This document shows positions 1 to 8,741 of a stretch of 64,000 nucleotides of DNA, piece by piece. The number at the start of each line of letters is the position of its first letter. Within the stretch, counting starts at the first letter, position 1. Source of the stretch: an uncultured Bacteroidota bacterium (lineage in GTDB: Bacteria > Bacteroidota > Bacteroidia > UKL13-3). Both the position numbers and the translations under genes were made by a program. The notes beneath the pieces were generated by a model. That model did not search any database and was not told where the DNA came from. It saw only the letters and a list, made by a program, of their open reading frames with translations. The stretch spans positions 1 through 64,000 of the forward strand of contig CAIVZR010000048.1 of assembly GCA_903910445.1 (NCBI GenBank), written 5' to 3'.

Positions 1-1566
1 CACGGCGATAGGTTTCACCTCTGGTATCCACAGCACTATAATTTACTCGGAAGCTATCCATTTTAAAACTTGCATTGAAGCTACTGAATCCTAAACCTGT
101 GGCGATACCAAATTTCTTTTTCGATCCAAAGAAATAATCAACATCAAGCTGAATTTGTGTGAAAGGTGCTTGTTTATTGAGCGCGAGTCCAGTATTGTTT
201 AATACACTTTTACTTCCTTTGATCATTTTATTATATCCAAGGTTCGCTTCACTAAACGGCACACTGAAATTGTTATTGCCACCCGAAATGCTAAATCCGA
301 TGAAGAATCCTGGGAATGCATTATCGTGTTCCTGTTTCTTGCGGTCTTCTTCTTGCTGACGAGCCAAGGCGTCGTCTTTTTCTTTCTGTATCCTATCCGC
401 TTCTGCTTTGGCTGCAGCATCCTTTTCGGCTTTCTCTTTTTCTGCTTGAGCAATAGCCTCATTCTCCGCTTTTTCTTTTTCAGCTTTAGCAATCGCTTCC
501 TTTTCTGCCTGCGCTTTGCGTTCTTTCTCAGCTAAATCAGCGGCTTCTTTTTCTTTCTTCTCTTTCTCTGCCTTGGCTATCGCATCTTTACTGGTTGGTT
601 TGGTAGTCGCGCCTTTAGCTTCTTTCTCTTTCTTCTCCTTCTCAGCTAAAGCAATTGCTTCCTTTTCTTTACGTTCTTTTTCAGCCAAGGCTACTGCTTC
701 TTTCTCTTGTCTTTCTTTTTCAGCCAATGCTACGGCTTCATTCTCTTTCTTTTCCTTCTCTGCAAGCGCCAATGCCTCCTTCTCTTTGCGTTCCTTCTCA
801 GCTAAAGCTGCAGCTTCTTTTTCTTTCTTCTCTTTCTCTGCCTTTGCAACAGCATTCTTATCCTTGCCAGCAAGTGCTGCTTTCTCGTCTTTCTCTCTTT
901 GCTTACGTGCCTTCTCGGCTACTGCAAAAGCAGCTTTTTCCTCTTTAGAGAAACATCCAGTTCCACTACTGAAACCTTGTTCCTTAGGGCATTTGTCAGT
1001 ACCATTCGGAATGAAGTCACGGTCATCATCGTTCGAAAAAGTAATGGCATATCCGAGTACGGTAACATCCTGAATTTTGATGGTTTTAAAATCAGCAGAG
1101 GCGCTAAGTTTTAAGCGAAGGGTATCGGTTACCTTATACAATAAACCAGCGGTGGTGGTGCCATTTGTTTCTTTTAATAATAATACGGTAAGTGTACTAT
1201 AATCTACTTGTATCGCATTGTATTTTACAAATAATCCTGAGGGATAATTCTCTTTGGTTTTAACAATATAATCGGCTAACGATCGAAGCGGAAGGTCAAA
1301 AGGATGTTCATAATCCTTATCGTAGTATGAAGGGTTTACCTCATCAGTAACTTTGGCATTCGCCACAAACAAACTTTGAAATTGTTTGGCTACAGCATCC
1401 GAAAAACCAACATCATCTATTGAAGAAAATTTCGAATAGGTGAAATAATTGATTAATAAAGTATCAATTTTACCAGGTAACAGACGACGTTGCATCATAC
1501 CTGATGTTTGTGCACTCACCGTAAATATCGACCCGATAAAAAATAGTAGCAGTATATTTTTTTTCA
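1..1566 (-). CDS. Outer-membrane protein with charged tandem repeat, C-terminus beyond window
   Basis: The reading frame opens at an ATG (1566) and stays open to the left edge, giving 522 residues of an incomplete protein. Residues 1-20 form a signal peptide (KKNILLLFFIGSIF then a VSAQ cleavage site). Residues 21-180 are an unrecognised domain. A short thrombospondin type-3-like calcium motif (NDDRDFIPNGTDKCP) follows near 180-195. Residues about 200-405 are an almost uninterrupted Ala/Glu/Lys helix with a 13-residue period (ALAEKERKEKEAL and variants). From about 415 the sequence is glycine/aromatic alternating (FFIGFSISGGNNNFSVPF) and looks like a porin-type beta-barrel. Its start is only 5 nt downstream of the T9SS-sorted repeat protein, so it is probably the last visible gene of the T6SS-headed operon. 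The TSP3-linker-barrel layout is known in OmpA-like and SprF-like Bacteroidota proteins, but I cannot assign a function. A role as a periplasm-spanning strut is inference. Confidence 0.8.
613..809 (-). repeat. 39-bp tandem repeat coding a 13-residue Ala/Glu/Lys unit
   Basis: Five contiguous 13-residue units (ALAEKE-[RK]-[KQ]-E-[KN]-EA-x) are encoded in tandem within the edge-truncated outer-membrane protein; less regular copies extend the charged helix to about 350-950. The units differ at synonymous and a few non-synonymous positions, so this is an old but still regular minisatellite. Confidence 0.85.
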
Positions 1567-1571
1567 TAGGA

Positions 1572-4500
1572 TTATTGATTGATGATAAATTTTAAAGTCT
1601 GCGAATTACCTGAGTTGTCAATGATCTGGATATAATAAATTCCATTGGCAACGGTTGGCATTTGAATATAATTATCGCCTTGATGTAAGGCAAGATCCAT
1701 AATTGATTGACCAAGCACATCAGTGATTATTGCCATTTCGGATAACTTACTACCAGTAAATTTCAAATTGAACTGTCCTTTGTTGGGGTTAGGTTGAATT
1801 GTGATGCTCGTTTCGTTCAAACTATTAGAAAGGCCCAAGGGTGCATTATAATAAACCTTATAGGTGCAACCTCCAGAGTTTAATCGAACATAATAGTTTC
1901 TGTTAGGATTGATTCCTCCTGCTGGGGTATAGTCCTGAAGGGTAGCTCCACTAATATCCGTTGATATAAAGGTGGTATCATCATATCCCCATTGATAGGT
2001 TGCTTGGGTATTATCTAAGCAAACCAAAGTCTTATTCGAATTCGTTAAAAGTATTCGAGGTGTTGAAGGAATTGTAGAAGCAACAGTAAGCGTAAGTACC
2101 GAAGTGTCTTTACAACCAGTAATACTATTGGTTGCAATCGCATAAATAGTAAATGGAGAACCAGAAGCAGGAAAATCAATCAAGCAATTGGCTTTATGCT
2201 TGCCATGAAATTCGATTAGGTTATTTGTGCTACTCCATAGCAATACAATATCTGTTTGAGCTTTCACTCCAAAGTTTACCCCTTTCTGATTGAAGCATAC
2301 ACTGGTAGGATTGCTAGTTAAGAACTCAGGTTTGGTAGGTTTTGGATTAATGGTGATAATGCCCGTTTTAGTAGCGGGTGCACAAATGCCAGTGGTGGTT
2401 ACGGTATAGTTGAAAGTTCCTGAAACGGTAGGATTACCGCTAATGGTAAATATAGAACCTACCAGAGATCCAACAACACCTGCTGGTAGTCCGCTTACAT
2501 TGGTTCCTGTGCCTCCTCCTCCAATAGTATATTTTATATCACTAATAGGAAACCCTAAACAAATTACCTGATTGGTTATTCCTGATGCCAAACTTACCGT
2601 TGCATTTGGATTTACCTGCAAAGCCTTTGAAGAAGTTGGTGTACCACAACTTCCTCCACTTGATGTAAGGGTTAAAGTTACCATTCCGCTAAAAGAAGTT
2701 GGTGGTGTATAGGTTGCATTCAGTGTTGTTGCATTTGGATTAAATGCTCCTCCAATGCCATTGTCCGACCAGGTGCCCCCTGTAGCCGAACCACCTACAC
2801 TGCCTCCTAAAGCTGCTGATGTGCCTGTTTGGCAAATGGCCGTCATGGCAGGTCCAGCATCGGCAGTAGCGGTAGGGTTTACTGTGATAACGACGGTGCT
2901 TGTTATGGCATTACAAGGCCCCGTTGACGTTAGGGTAAGTGTTACGTTACCATTTGTAATACTGGGGGTATAGTTTGTTGTGAGAGAATTCGGATTGCTG
3001 AAACCTCCAGAAGGGGCACTCCAAATTCCTCCAGTAGCACTGCCTCCAACGATTCCGGTAATAGAAACTGATCCCCCTTGGCATACCGATTTTGGACTAC
3101 CAGCATTGGCGGTGGAAAGCGGTCTTACTGTTAAGGTAACAGTACTTGTGGTTGAGGTACATGGTGCTGTTGCATTGGCAGTAAGAGTTAAAATGACAGT
3201 GCCACTATTACCTGCAACAGGTGTAAATACTACTGATGCGGGCGTTGTTGTTGCACCTGAATTACTTAATTGAGAAGCAACATTAGTCATGGTACCAGTG
3301 ACTCCAGTGATAGACCAAGTGCCATTGATAGCGCCACCACCAATAGAGGAACCTGCAAGTATATATGGTTCGCCACTACAGATGGTATTAGCACTACCCG
3401 CATTAGCTGTTGGTGCTGGGTTTACCGTAAGTACCACATCACTAGAAGCGGAGGTGCAGGGCCCACTTGGGTCGTCGGTAGTAAGGGTTAAGGTAATGGT
3501 ACCTGAATTGGTAGCGATGGGCGTAAATATTACGGCCGCAGGATTTGCAGATTGACTAGTGCTACTCAATTGGGATGCAGAATTGGACATGGTACCAGTA
3601 ACTGATTTTATACTCCATGCGCCAGTGCTTGCAGCACCTCCAATAGTGGCGCCTGAAAGCGTATAAGGTGCACCTGAGCAGATAGTTGTATTTGTGCCGG
3701 CATTCGCAGTAGCATCGGGATTGTATGTAAGAACCATACTGCTTGAAACCGCTCCACAAGGTCCCGATGGATCATTGGTAGTAAGCGTTAGCGTTACAGT
3801 GCCAGTATTTGTTCCAATGGGATTAAAAACAACTGATGCTGGATTGGCTGTCTGAGAAGTTGAACTTAGTTGGCTTGAATTATTTGACATCGAACCAGTA
3901 ACGGCAGTAATAGACCAAGCACCTGTGCTTGCGCTTCCTCCAACACTTGCACCTGTCAAGGTATAGTTTGATCCTCTACATGTGGTAGCATTTGATCCAG
4001 CATTGGAAGTGGCAGCTTGATTCACTGTAATAACAACGTTGCTTGTCGCAGCTGGACAGGGCCCAGATGGATCGTCAGTGGTTAGTGTAAGTGTTGCGGT
4101 TCCAAAATTCCCTGATATAGGAGTAAATGTTACCGACGATGGGGTTCCTGTTGCGCTCGTATTACTAAGTTGAGAAGAAGCGTTAGTTAAGGATCCTGTA
4201 ACAGCAGTGATTGACCAGGTACCAGTAGTGGCGCTTCCTCCGATGGTTGCTCCTGTAAGCGTATATGCTGAGCCAGAACAAGTTGTACCTGAAGAACCTG
4301 CATTAGAAGTCGCTGATAAGTTTACCGTTATAACTACCGTACTTGTTGCTGGTGTGCAAGGTCCAGTGGTGGTAAGTGTTAGGGTTACAGTTCCAGAAGT
4401 AATGGAAGGAGTATAATTTGAAGTTAGAGATGCCGCATTGCTAAATGAACCTGATGGCGCCGACCAGATACTTCCAGTAGCACTTCCCCCAATACTACCA

Positions 4501-5429
4501 GCAAGGGTAGCAGCGGTTCCTTGGCAAATGGTTTGGGGAGATCCAGCATTGGCTGTTGGCGTTGCATTCACTGTAATAACAACGGTGCTTGTTGCAGGTG
4601 TGCATGCCGGTCCGCTAGTAGTTAATGTTAAGGTAACGGTCCCCGATGTAATCGATGGCGTATAGGAAGAACTTAACGAGCTGGCACTGCTAAATGATCC
4701 ACTGGGTGCCGACCAAGTACTACCCGTGGCACTGCCACCAATACTCCCTGCTAAGGTTACAGAGCCTCCTTGACAAACGGATTGATTGGAACCAGCATTC
4801 GCTGTAGGGGTTGGGTAAACTGTTATAACAACGGTACTTGTGCGCACACAAGCCGCACCAGTTGAAGTCAAAGTCAAGGTTACCGTACCCGTTGTAATTG
4901 AAGGGGTATATTGTGTGTTTAATACAGTAGCAGTGCTGAAGCTACCACTTGGAGCTGACCAGATTCCAGTAGTGGAACTTCCAGTAACGGAGCCGGCAAG
5001 AGTAACGGTTCCTGCCTGACAAACAGATTGTGGAGAACCTGCACTAACTGAAGGCGGAGCCACCACAGTAAATTGATTCGAAAATGTATCTACTTGACGA
5101 TTGCTGGTGAGGTTATCTCTGCCCCAAATACGGTAAGTACCCGTGGTTTGTGAAACAGGTATGCGATACTTAACGGTTTTAGTTGTGCCAGATAAAGAAA
5201 AAGAATCAATAAAATTCGATGTGGAATAGGATGTACCACCTAGATCAGATAGGTAATAGAAGGCAGTATCCGAGCCTCCACTATACGTATTATCATAAGT
5301 GAAAACCATGGTAATGGTATCACCTTGACAAACATTGGTAGGACTCACAGTAATAGAGTAAATCATTTTCTCACTATAGGCGAAATGCCCAAGTAAAATT
5401 CCGATGCCCAGAAGTAAAAATTTTTTCAT
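1572..5429 (-). CDS. T9SS-sorted surface protein with nine Ig/PKD-like repeats
   Basis: A 1285-residue secreted protein. Residues 1-19 are a signal peptide. Residues 20-124 form a first beta-sandwich-like domain. From about 125 to 940 there are nine Ser/Thr/Gly-rich repeats that each open with a TANAGS-like motif and carry one Cys near the start (SVCQ or TICSG) and one near the end (GPC). Two repeat classes occur: about 82 residues with WSAPSGSFS, and about 100 residues with WSITxVTG and SQLS. Their order is A-A-A-B-B-B-B-A-A'. Three diverged Ig-like domains follow to about 1205. The last 80 residues are a type A T9SS sorting domain (IQPNPNKGQFNLKF, then NGIYYIQI, ending KFIINQ). The protein should therefore cross the outer membrane through T9SS and be cell-surface attached or released. 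It sits 33 nt after a TssO-like gene and 5 nt before an outer-membrane protein gene, which ties it to the T6SS operon. Function is probably adhesive or structural; that is inference. Confidence 0.9.
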   Translation of the reverse strand: MKKFLLLGIGILLGHFAYSEKMIYSITVSPTNVCQGDTITMVFTYDNTYSGGSDTAFYYLSDLGGTSYSTSNFIDSFSLSGTTKTVKYRIPVSQTTGTYRIWGRDNLTSNRQVDTFSNQFTVVAPPSVSAGSPQSVCQAGTVTLAGSVTGSSTTGIWSAPSGSFSTATVLNTQYTPSITTGTVTLTLTSTGAACVRTSTVVITVYPTPTANAGSNQSVCQGGSVTLAGSIGGSATGSTWSAPSGSFSSASSLSSSYTPSITSGTVTLTLTTSGPACTPATSTVVITVNATPTANAGSPQTICQGTAATLAGSIGGSATGSIWSAPSGSFSNAASLTSNYTPSITSGTVTLTLTTTGPCTPATSTVVITVNLSATSNAGSSGTTCSGSAYTLTGATIGGSATTGTWSITAVTGSLTNASSQLSNTSATGTPSSVTFTPISGNFGTATLTLTTDDPSGPCPAATSNVVITVNQAATSNAGSNATTCRGSNYTLTGASVGGSASTGAWSITAVTGSMSNNSSQLSSTSQTANPASVVFNPIGTNTGTVTLTLTTNDPSGPCGAVSSSMVLTYNPDATANAGTNTTICSGAPYTLSGATIGGAASTGAWSIKSVTGTMSNSASQLSSTSQSANPAAVIFTPIATNSGTITLTLTTDDPSGPCTSASSDVVLTVNPAPTANAGSANTICSGEPYILAGSSIGGGAINGTWSITGVTGTMTNVASQLSNSGATTTPASVVFTPVAGNSGTVILTLTANATAPCTSTTSTVTLTVRPLSTANAGSPKSVCQGGSVSITGIVGGSATGGIWSAPSGGFSNPNSLTTNYTPSITNGNVTLTLTSTGPCNAITSTVVITVNPTATADAGPAMTAICQTGTSAALGGSVGGSATGGTWSDNGIGGAFNPNATTLNATYTPPTSFSGMVTLTLTSSGGSCGTPTSSKALQVNPNATVSLASGITNQVICLGFPISDIKYTIGGGGTGTNVSGLPAGVVGSLVGSIFTISGNPTVSGTFNYTVTTTGICAPATKTGIITINPKPTKPEFLTSNPTSVCFNQKGVNFGVKAQTDIVLLWSSTNNLIEFHGKHKANCLIDFPASGSPFTIYAIATNSITGCKDTSVLTLTVASTIPSTPRILLTNSNKTLVCLDNTQATYQWGYDDTTFISTDISGATLQDYTPAGGINPNRNYYVRLNSGGCTYKVYYNAPLGLSNSLNETSITIQPNPNKGQFNLKFTGSKLSEMAIITDVLGQSIMDLALHQGDNYIQMPTVANGIYYIQIIDNSGNSQTLKFIINQ

Positions 5430-5462
5430 GACGACTTGTTTTTTGTTTTACTAAAAATAAAT

Positions 5463-5969
5463 TTAGTTCGAATTTTTGTTCGTGATACCTAAAATAAGAT
5501 TAATCTGTTTCAAATCATCCTTATTGGTTTTCAATTTGTCTTTGCATTCGTCTACCTTTTTATTAATCACATTATTATTATCAACTGTATTCTTGATGTT
5601 CTGCTTATCAACCAACATGATGGTATAGTTCTCAATGATACCGGTAAATGCGCTTTCGGTTAAATTGTTTTGTGCGAAATACGTTTTCAAATCCTTGATT
5701 CCTTTATCAATCTCATTCGATAGCACCACCGCATTATTTGCTGTTGGTTCAAATGCATTTAATTTTCTTTCGATTGTATCCATCTGCGAAAGGATTACCG
5801 CCTGTTTAGTATTTAATGCTTCCATCTCCTGAATTTTGGCAGCATCATTATCCATTTGTTTGCTCGACTTGCCCTTATAGTCACTAAAAAGTGATACGAC
5901 TAGCAATAGCACACTGGCAAACATTAATATCATGAACGTTGTAAACTTGTTCTTTAAATCTTTGGTCAT
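5463..5969 (-). CDS. TssO-like membrane-anchored coiled-coil protein
   Basis: A 168-residue protein with one N-terminal transmembrane helix (about residues 10-29, FTTFMILMFASVLLLVVSLF) and a periplasmic segment that is mostly coiled coil (MDNDAAKIQEMEALNTKQA and onward). Size, topology and order of parts match the TssO subunit encoded just upstream, 35 nt away, although sequence identity looks low. TssO proteins are membrane components found in Bacteroidota T6SS loci. This one may be a second TssO or a diverged partner forming a hetero-oligomer. The gene is in the same operon as tssK and tssN. The start ATG at 5969 puts two charged residues before the helix and looks sound. Confidence 0.65.
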   Translation of the reverse strand: MTKDLKNKFTTFMILMFASVLLLVVSLFSDYKGKSSKQMDNDAAKIQEMEALNTKQAVILSQMDTIERKLNAFEPTANNAVVLSNEIDKGIKDLKTYFAQNNLTESAFTGIIENYTIMLVDKQNIKNTVDNNNVINKKVDECKDKLKTNKDDLKQINLILGITNKNSN

Positions 5970-6004
5970 GGGAGTATATTTTTAAGCCTTTAGGTTTTGA
6001 ATAA

Positions 6005-6496
6005 TTATTTTTTCTCTTGTTTGTCTTTAAGTTCTTTTTCTACTTTTCTGTTTTCTGATTCACAATCACTTAATACCGAATTTGCTTGGGCTAGCTGCAC
6101 CTTTGCATCACTCAATTTCGATTTTAAACTAAGCATAGAATTGTAATTCTCTACAATTCTATGGTATACTTTATTGGTTTCATTTTCGGTTCCAATGGCT
6201 TCTTCTAATGCGATATTTTTCTTACTGATATCTTTTTGCAAGAAACTTTGTGCTGCCCCAGGCATATCATACTCTTTTAGCTTTTTATTGATTTCATCAA
6301 TTTGCGACATAAAGCCACTTTGCTTAGCTTTAAAGCTGGCATAATCTTTTACCTTAATTTTCAATTCAGCAAACTGCTTATTGGGTAGAATAAAGTTAAA
6401 ACTTACAGCCCCAGTAATTATAATTACACAAAGGGTGAAGAAGAGGACGAAACTCCAGAATGAACTGTTACGTTCTTGGGTATTGAGTGGTTTCAT
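6005..6496 (-). CDS. tssO: Type VI secretion system protein TssO
   Basis: A 163-residue inner-membrane protein. It begins MKPLNTQERNSSFWSFVLFF, the NxxER-x-FW...F pattern that I recognise from Bacteroidota TssO proteins, runs into a single transmembrane helix (about 14-36) and ends as a charged coiled coil rich in Lys and Glu. TssO belongs to the set TssN-TssR that replaces the proteobacterial TssJLM membrane complex in the Bacteroidota T6SS (subtype iii); this is established family knowledge. It lies 138 nt downstream of tssK and 35 nt upstream of a similar gene. The assignment rests on the N-terminal motif, size, topology and location. Confidence 0.8.
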   Translation of the reverse strand: MKPLNTQERNSSFWSFVLFFTLCVIIITGAVSFNFILPNKQFAELKIKVKDYASFKAKQSGFMSQIDEINKKLKEYDMPGAAQSFLQKDISKKNIALEEAIGTENETNKVYHRIVENYNSMLSLKSKLSDAKVQLAQANSVLSDCESENRKVEKELKDKQEKK

Positions 6497-6634
6497 GAAT
6501 ACTATTAAAGTTATGGTTCAGATTTATAATTTCAAATTTCAATTTTATGATTTGGATTTTCTATTTCAAACCTATGAAATACGTCAGATAGTTTACGTTC
6601 TGTGAATTATCAGGCATATCCCGCAGGAGTGGTT

Positions 6635-7786
6635 TTAGAAATCGAGCATAGAAAATCCTTTTTTCTTCTCTGGCTTTTTATCGATTTCTTTTTCACGAAC
6701 GAAAATGTCACGTTCTTTTTTACGTCCAATAAGTTCGAGTGAGTTGAGTTTATTAAGTAATGAGGCCAAGATGCTCAACATATAATCTACTTTGGCTAAG
6801 GCGTCGTAGCAGTCATTATGGTCATAATCAACATCAATCACTTCATCCAGCATATTCATGAATTGTCCTGGAGTAAGGTCGGTCCATTCTTTGAAATAAT
6901 TCAAAAGCTCCTCACGATCCTTCTCACGCATGCAATTAATGCTCACCTTGGCCTCGTTAGCCAAGCGAGTAAATAGTTCCACCACATATATTGGCGATTG
7001 TTGTGGCAACATCGAACGGAACTGAAAAAAGGAGGCTGAAGTATTGTAAACTAGGCGCTCACATACGATGCGTACAAATTGTGCCAGACCAGTATCCTGA
7101 CTATTATCCAATACTTTCTTAACGATATTGGTGCTATAGCTTTGAATTTCATTCAAATAACCGCCAAGCGTATTATAGATGGTTTTCAGTGCAGGATGTG
7201 CAATGATAGAAGTACAAGCAGGGATGAATCGTTGATCAAAAACGAACTCATTCGATTTGAAATGTAAACGACCAATGATAATGAAATGCTCTCCCAATTC
7301 GGAAGCCTTCACCTGATCGGATGGCAATACACTCACTTCAATTGCGGGGCGTTCGAAAGGGTGACGAGGAGGTTGTTCTTCAGCACTTGGCGTACCCGTA
7401 GGAACGCGTGAAAAAGGATTTACAGAAAGTACTACATCAAATACACCTGCACCTTTTTTTGCAACTTCAGGGGTTAATTGAATATTAGAAGTGATTTCTT
7501 CCCCGCCTTCTAATACCTCAATTCTACAACCACCCTGGGTTACGGCCCTGCATTGGGTTAGCGATACTTTATAATTTTCACTTTGGGTTTCTTTTACCGT
7601 AAATGATAAGGAGGTTTTATCTCCTTGCAATGGCGGCAATAAACCGTAGTTGAAATTATTGAGCTGTATCGAAATCCCATCGCGTAGATGGTCAAATATG
7701 AAATTGTTGGTCTCGGAGAAATGAGATCTTGAAATCTTCATTCCGTCGATCCAATTCACGGCGTTATGCTTTATCTTAGGAACCAT
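6635..7786 (-). CDS. tssK: Type VI secretion baseplate protein TssK
   Basis: A 383-residue cytoplasmic protein. The N-terminus (VNWIDGMKISRSHFSETNNF) has the W-x-[DE]-GM-x-[IL]-x-x-x-HF pattern of TssK, where the segment after it forms the shell domain that binds the baseplate wedge. The C-terminal half is helical (residues about 190-350) and ends in a Lys-rich tail. TssK connects the T6SS baseplate to the membrane complex. The length is shorter than proteobacterial TssK (about 440) but normal for Bacteroidota. It follows tssN by 40 nt and precedes tssO. The start ATG at 7786 leaves a short charged lead into the conserved motif. Confidence 0.85.
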   Translation of the reverse strand: MVPKIKHNAVNWIDGMKISRSHFSETNNFIFDHLRDGISIQLNNFNYGLLPPLQGDKTSLSFTVKETQSENYKVSLTQCRAVTQGGCRIEVLEGGEEITSNIQLTPEVAKKGAGVFDVVLSVNPFSRVPTGTPSAEEQPPRHPFERPAIEVSVLPSDQVKASELGEHFIIIGRLHFKSNEFVFDQRFIPACTSIIAHPALKTIYNTLGGYLNEIQSYSTNIVKKVLDNSQDTGLAQFVRIVCERLVYNTSASFFQFRSMLPQQSPIYVVELFTRLANEAKVSINCMREKDREELLNYFKEWTDLTPGQFMNMLDEVIDVDYDHNDCYDALAKVDYMLSILASLLNKLNSLELIGRKKERDIFVREKEIDKKPEKKKGFSMLDF

Positions 7787-7826
7787 TATTAATTTAAATT
7801 TTAGGTTTTAAATTAGTTTACTTTGA

Positions 7827-8687
7827 TTAGTTTACTTCAACACGTTTGGCAACAACGGCAATATTCTCTTTCAATTTATTATCCTTGATAGTAATATCTG
7901 GGTCGATGTATTTTTTACCGGTGAAGAAGTTGCCCTTGGTATAGAATATCCAACCGTGAGGCTCGCCCTCATAGTTACTATATTGAATTGGACTTTCTTC
8001 AAATTTCATGTTGTAATTGGCAATAAAAGAAACGAACCAGTCACTAAAATTCATTTCTAATGGAGCTTTCGCCTTGAAATTGCTAATCGTAGTATCGCTT
8101 GGATTCTTTGAAAATTCAATATCCAATAAAAACATTTTGTTCAAATCCATGCGCTCGAAATCAGGCTCCTCATAGTCTGTAGGATGGTACCAAACCTTGT
8201 ATATTTCGGGAGGAATGGCCGCAAATTTTTGAAATGCCAAATCAACCATATATGGAATAAAGAAGGTGATATAACTTGTAGCAAACCACCAAATAATATT
8301 ATTGGTATTAAATACCAAAAAGAAGTATGCAAAAACAGTTAATCCAAACATTACGGGAATCAACATAAACATCCATTCGGTGATGGCTGTTTTATTAAAA
8401 TAAGGGCTGAATCCACTGCGCATATTACTCCAAAAGAACCAGCCTAAAACCAGGATCCACACTTGTGCTCCTAGGTAAAACCAGGTGATATTACTATTGA
8501 AAAACATGAAACCAAACACTCCTGGAAGTGCAGCTAGGAGTGAAAATAGGAATCCTACCATCAAATTTTTTCTTCGAGTAATGGCGGGATTGCCGGTAAT
8601 TAAATATTTGTAAATCAAGGTGATGATAATACCAAGAACTAACAGCACAATTACAGGAATGGGTAAGTACTTCAGGAACTTTGTCAT
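7827..8687 (-). CDS. tssN: Type VI secretion membrane protein TssN
   Basis: A 286-residue integral membrane protein with five hydrophobic segments in the first 165 residues (about 7-30, 43-62, 70-88, 105-127 and 130-150), then a soluble C-terminal domain of about 120 residues (MFLLDIEFSKNP through GWIFYTKGNF). This layout is that of TssN, the Bacteroidota-specific T6SS membrane component. It is flanked by tssG (54 nt upstream) and tssK (40 nt downstream), which supports the call. The soluble domain probably faces the cytoplasm and contacts the baseplate; this is inference. Confidence 0.8.
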   Translation of the reverse strand: MTKFLKYLPIPVIVLLVLGIIITLIYKYLITGNPAITRRKNLMVGFLFSLLAALPGVFGFMFFNSNITWFYLGAQVWILVLGWFFWSNMRSGFSPYFNKTAITEWMFMLIPVMFGLTVFAYFFLVFNTNNIIWWFATSYITFFIPYMVDLAFQKFAAIPPEIYKVWYHPTDYEEPDFERMDLNKMFLLDIEFSKNPSDTTISNFKAKAPLEMNFSDWFVSFIANYNMKFEESPIQYSNYEGEPHGWIFYTKGNFFTGKKYIDPDITIKDNKLKENIAVVAKRVEVN

Positions 8688-8741
8688 ATAGGAATTTCGA
8701 TAACGGGTTGATGTTTTAGGGTTTTTTAAAATTAGTTTGTG

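Noticed and set aside
516-1073. Ser/Phe/Ala-rich plus-strand frame of 185 codons
   Set aside because: It is the reverse complement of the 13-residue charged repeat of the minus-strand outer-membrane protein; low complexity explains its length.
2755-4665. Several plus-strand open frames opposite the repeat protein
   Set aside because: They are antisense shadows of Ser/Thr/Gly-rich repeats; composition and periodicity follow the minus-strand gene, and none has a family match.
1900-5060. Periodic DNA repeats that could suggest a CRISPR array
   Set aside because: The period is about 250-300 bp, in frame and coding; there are no short direct repeats with unique spacers.
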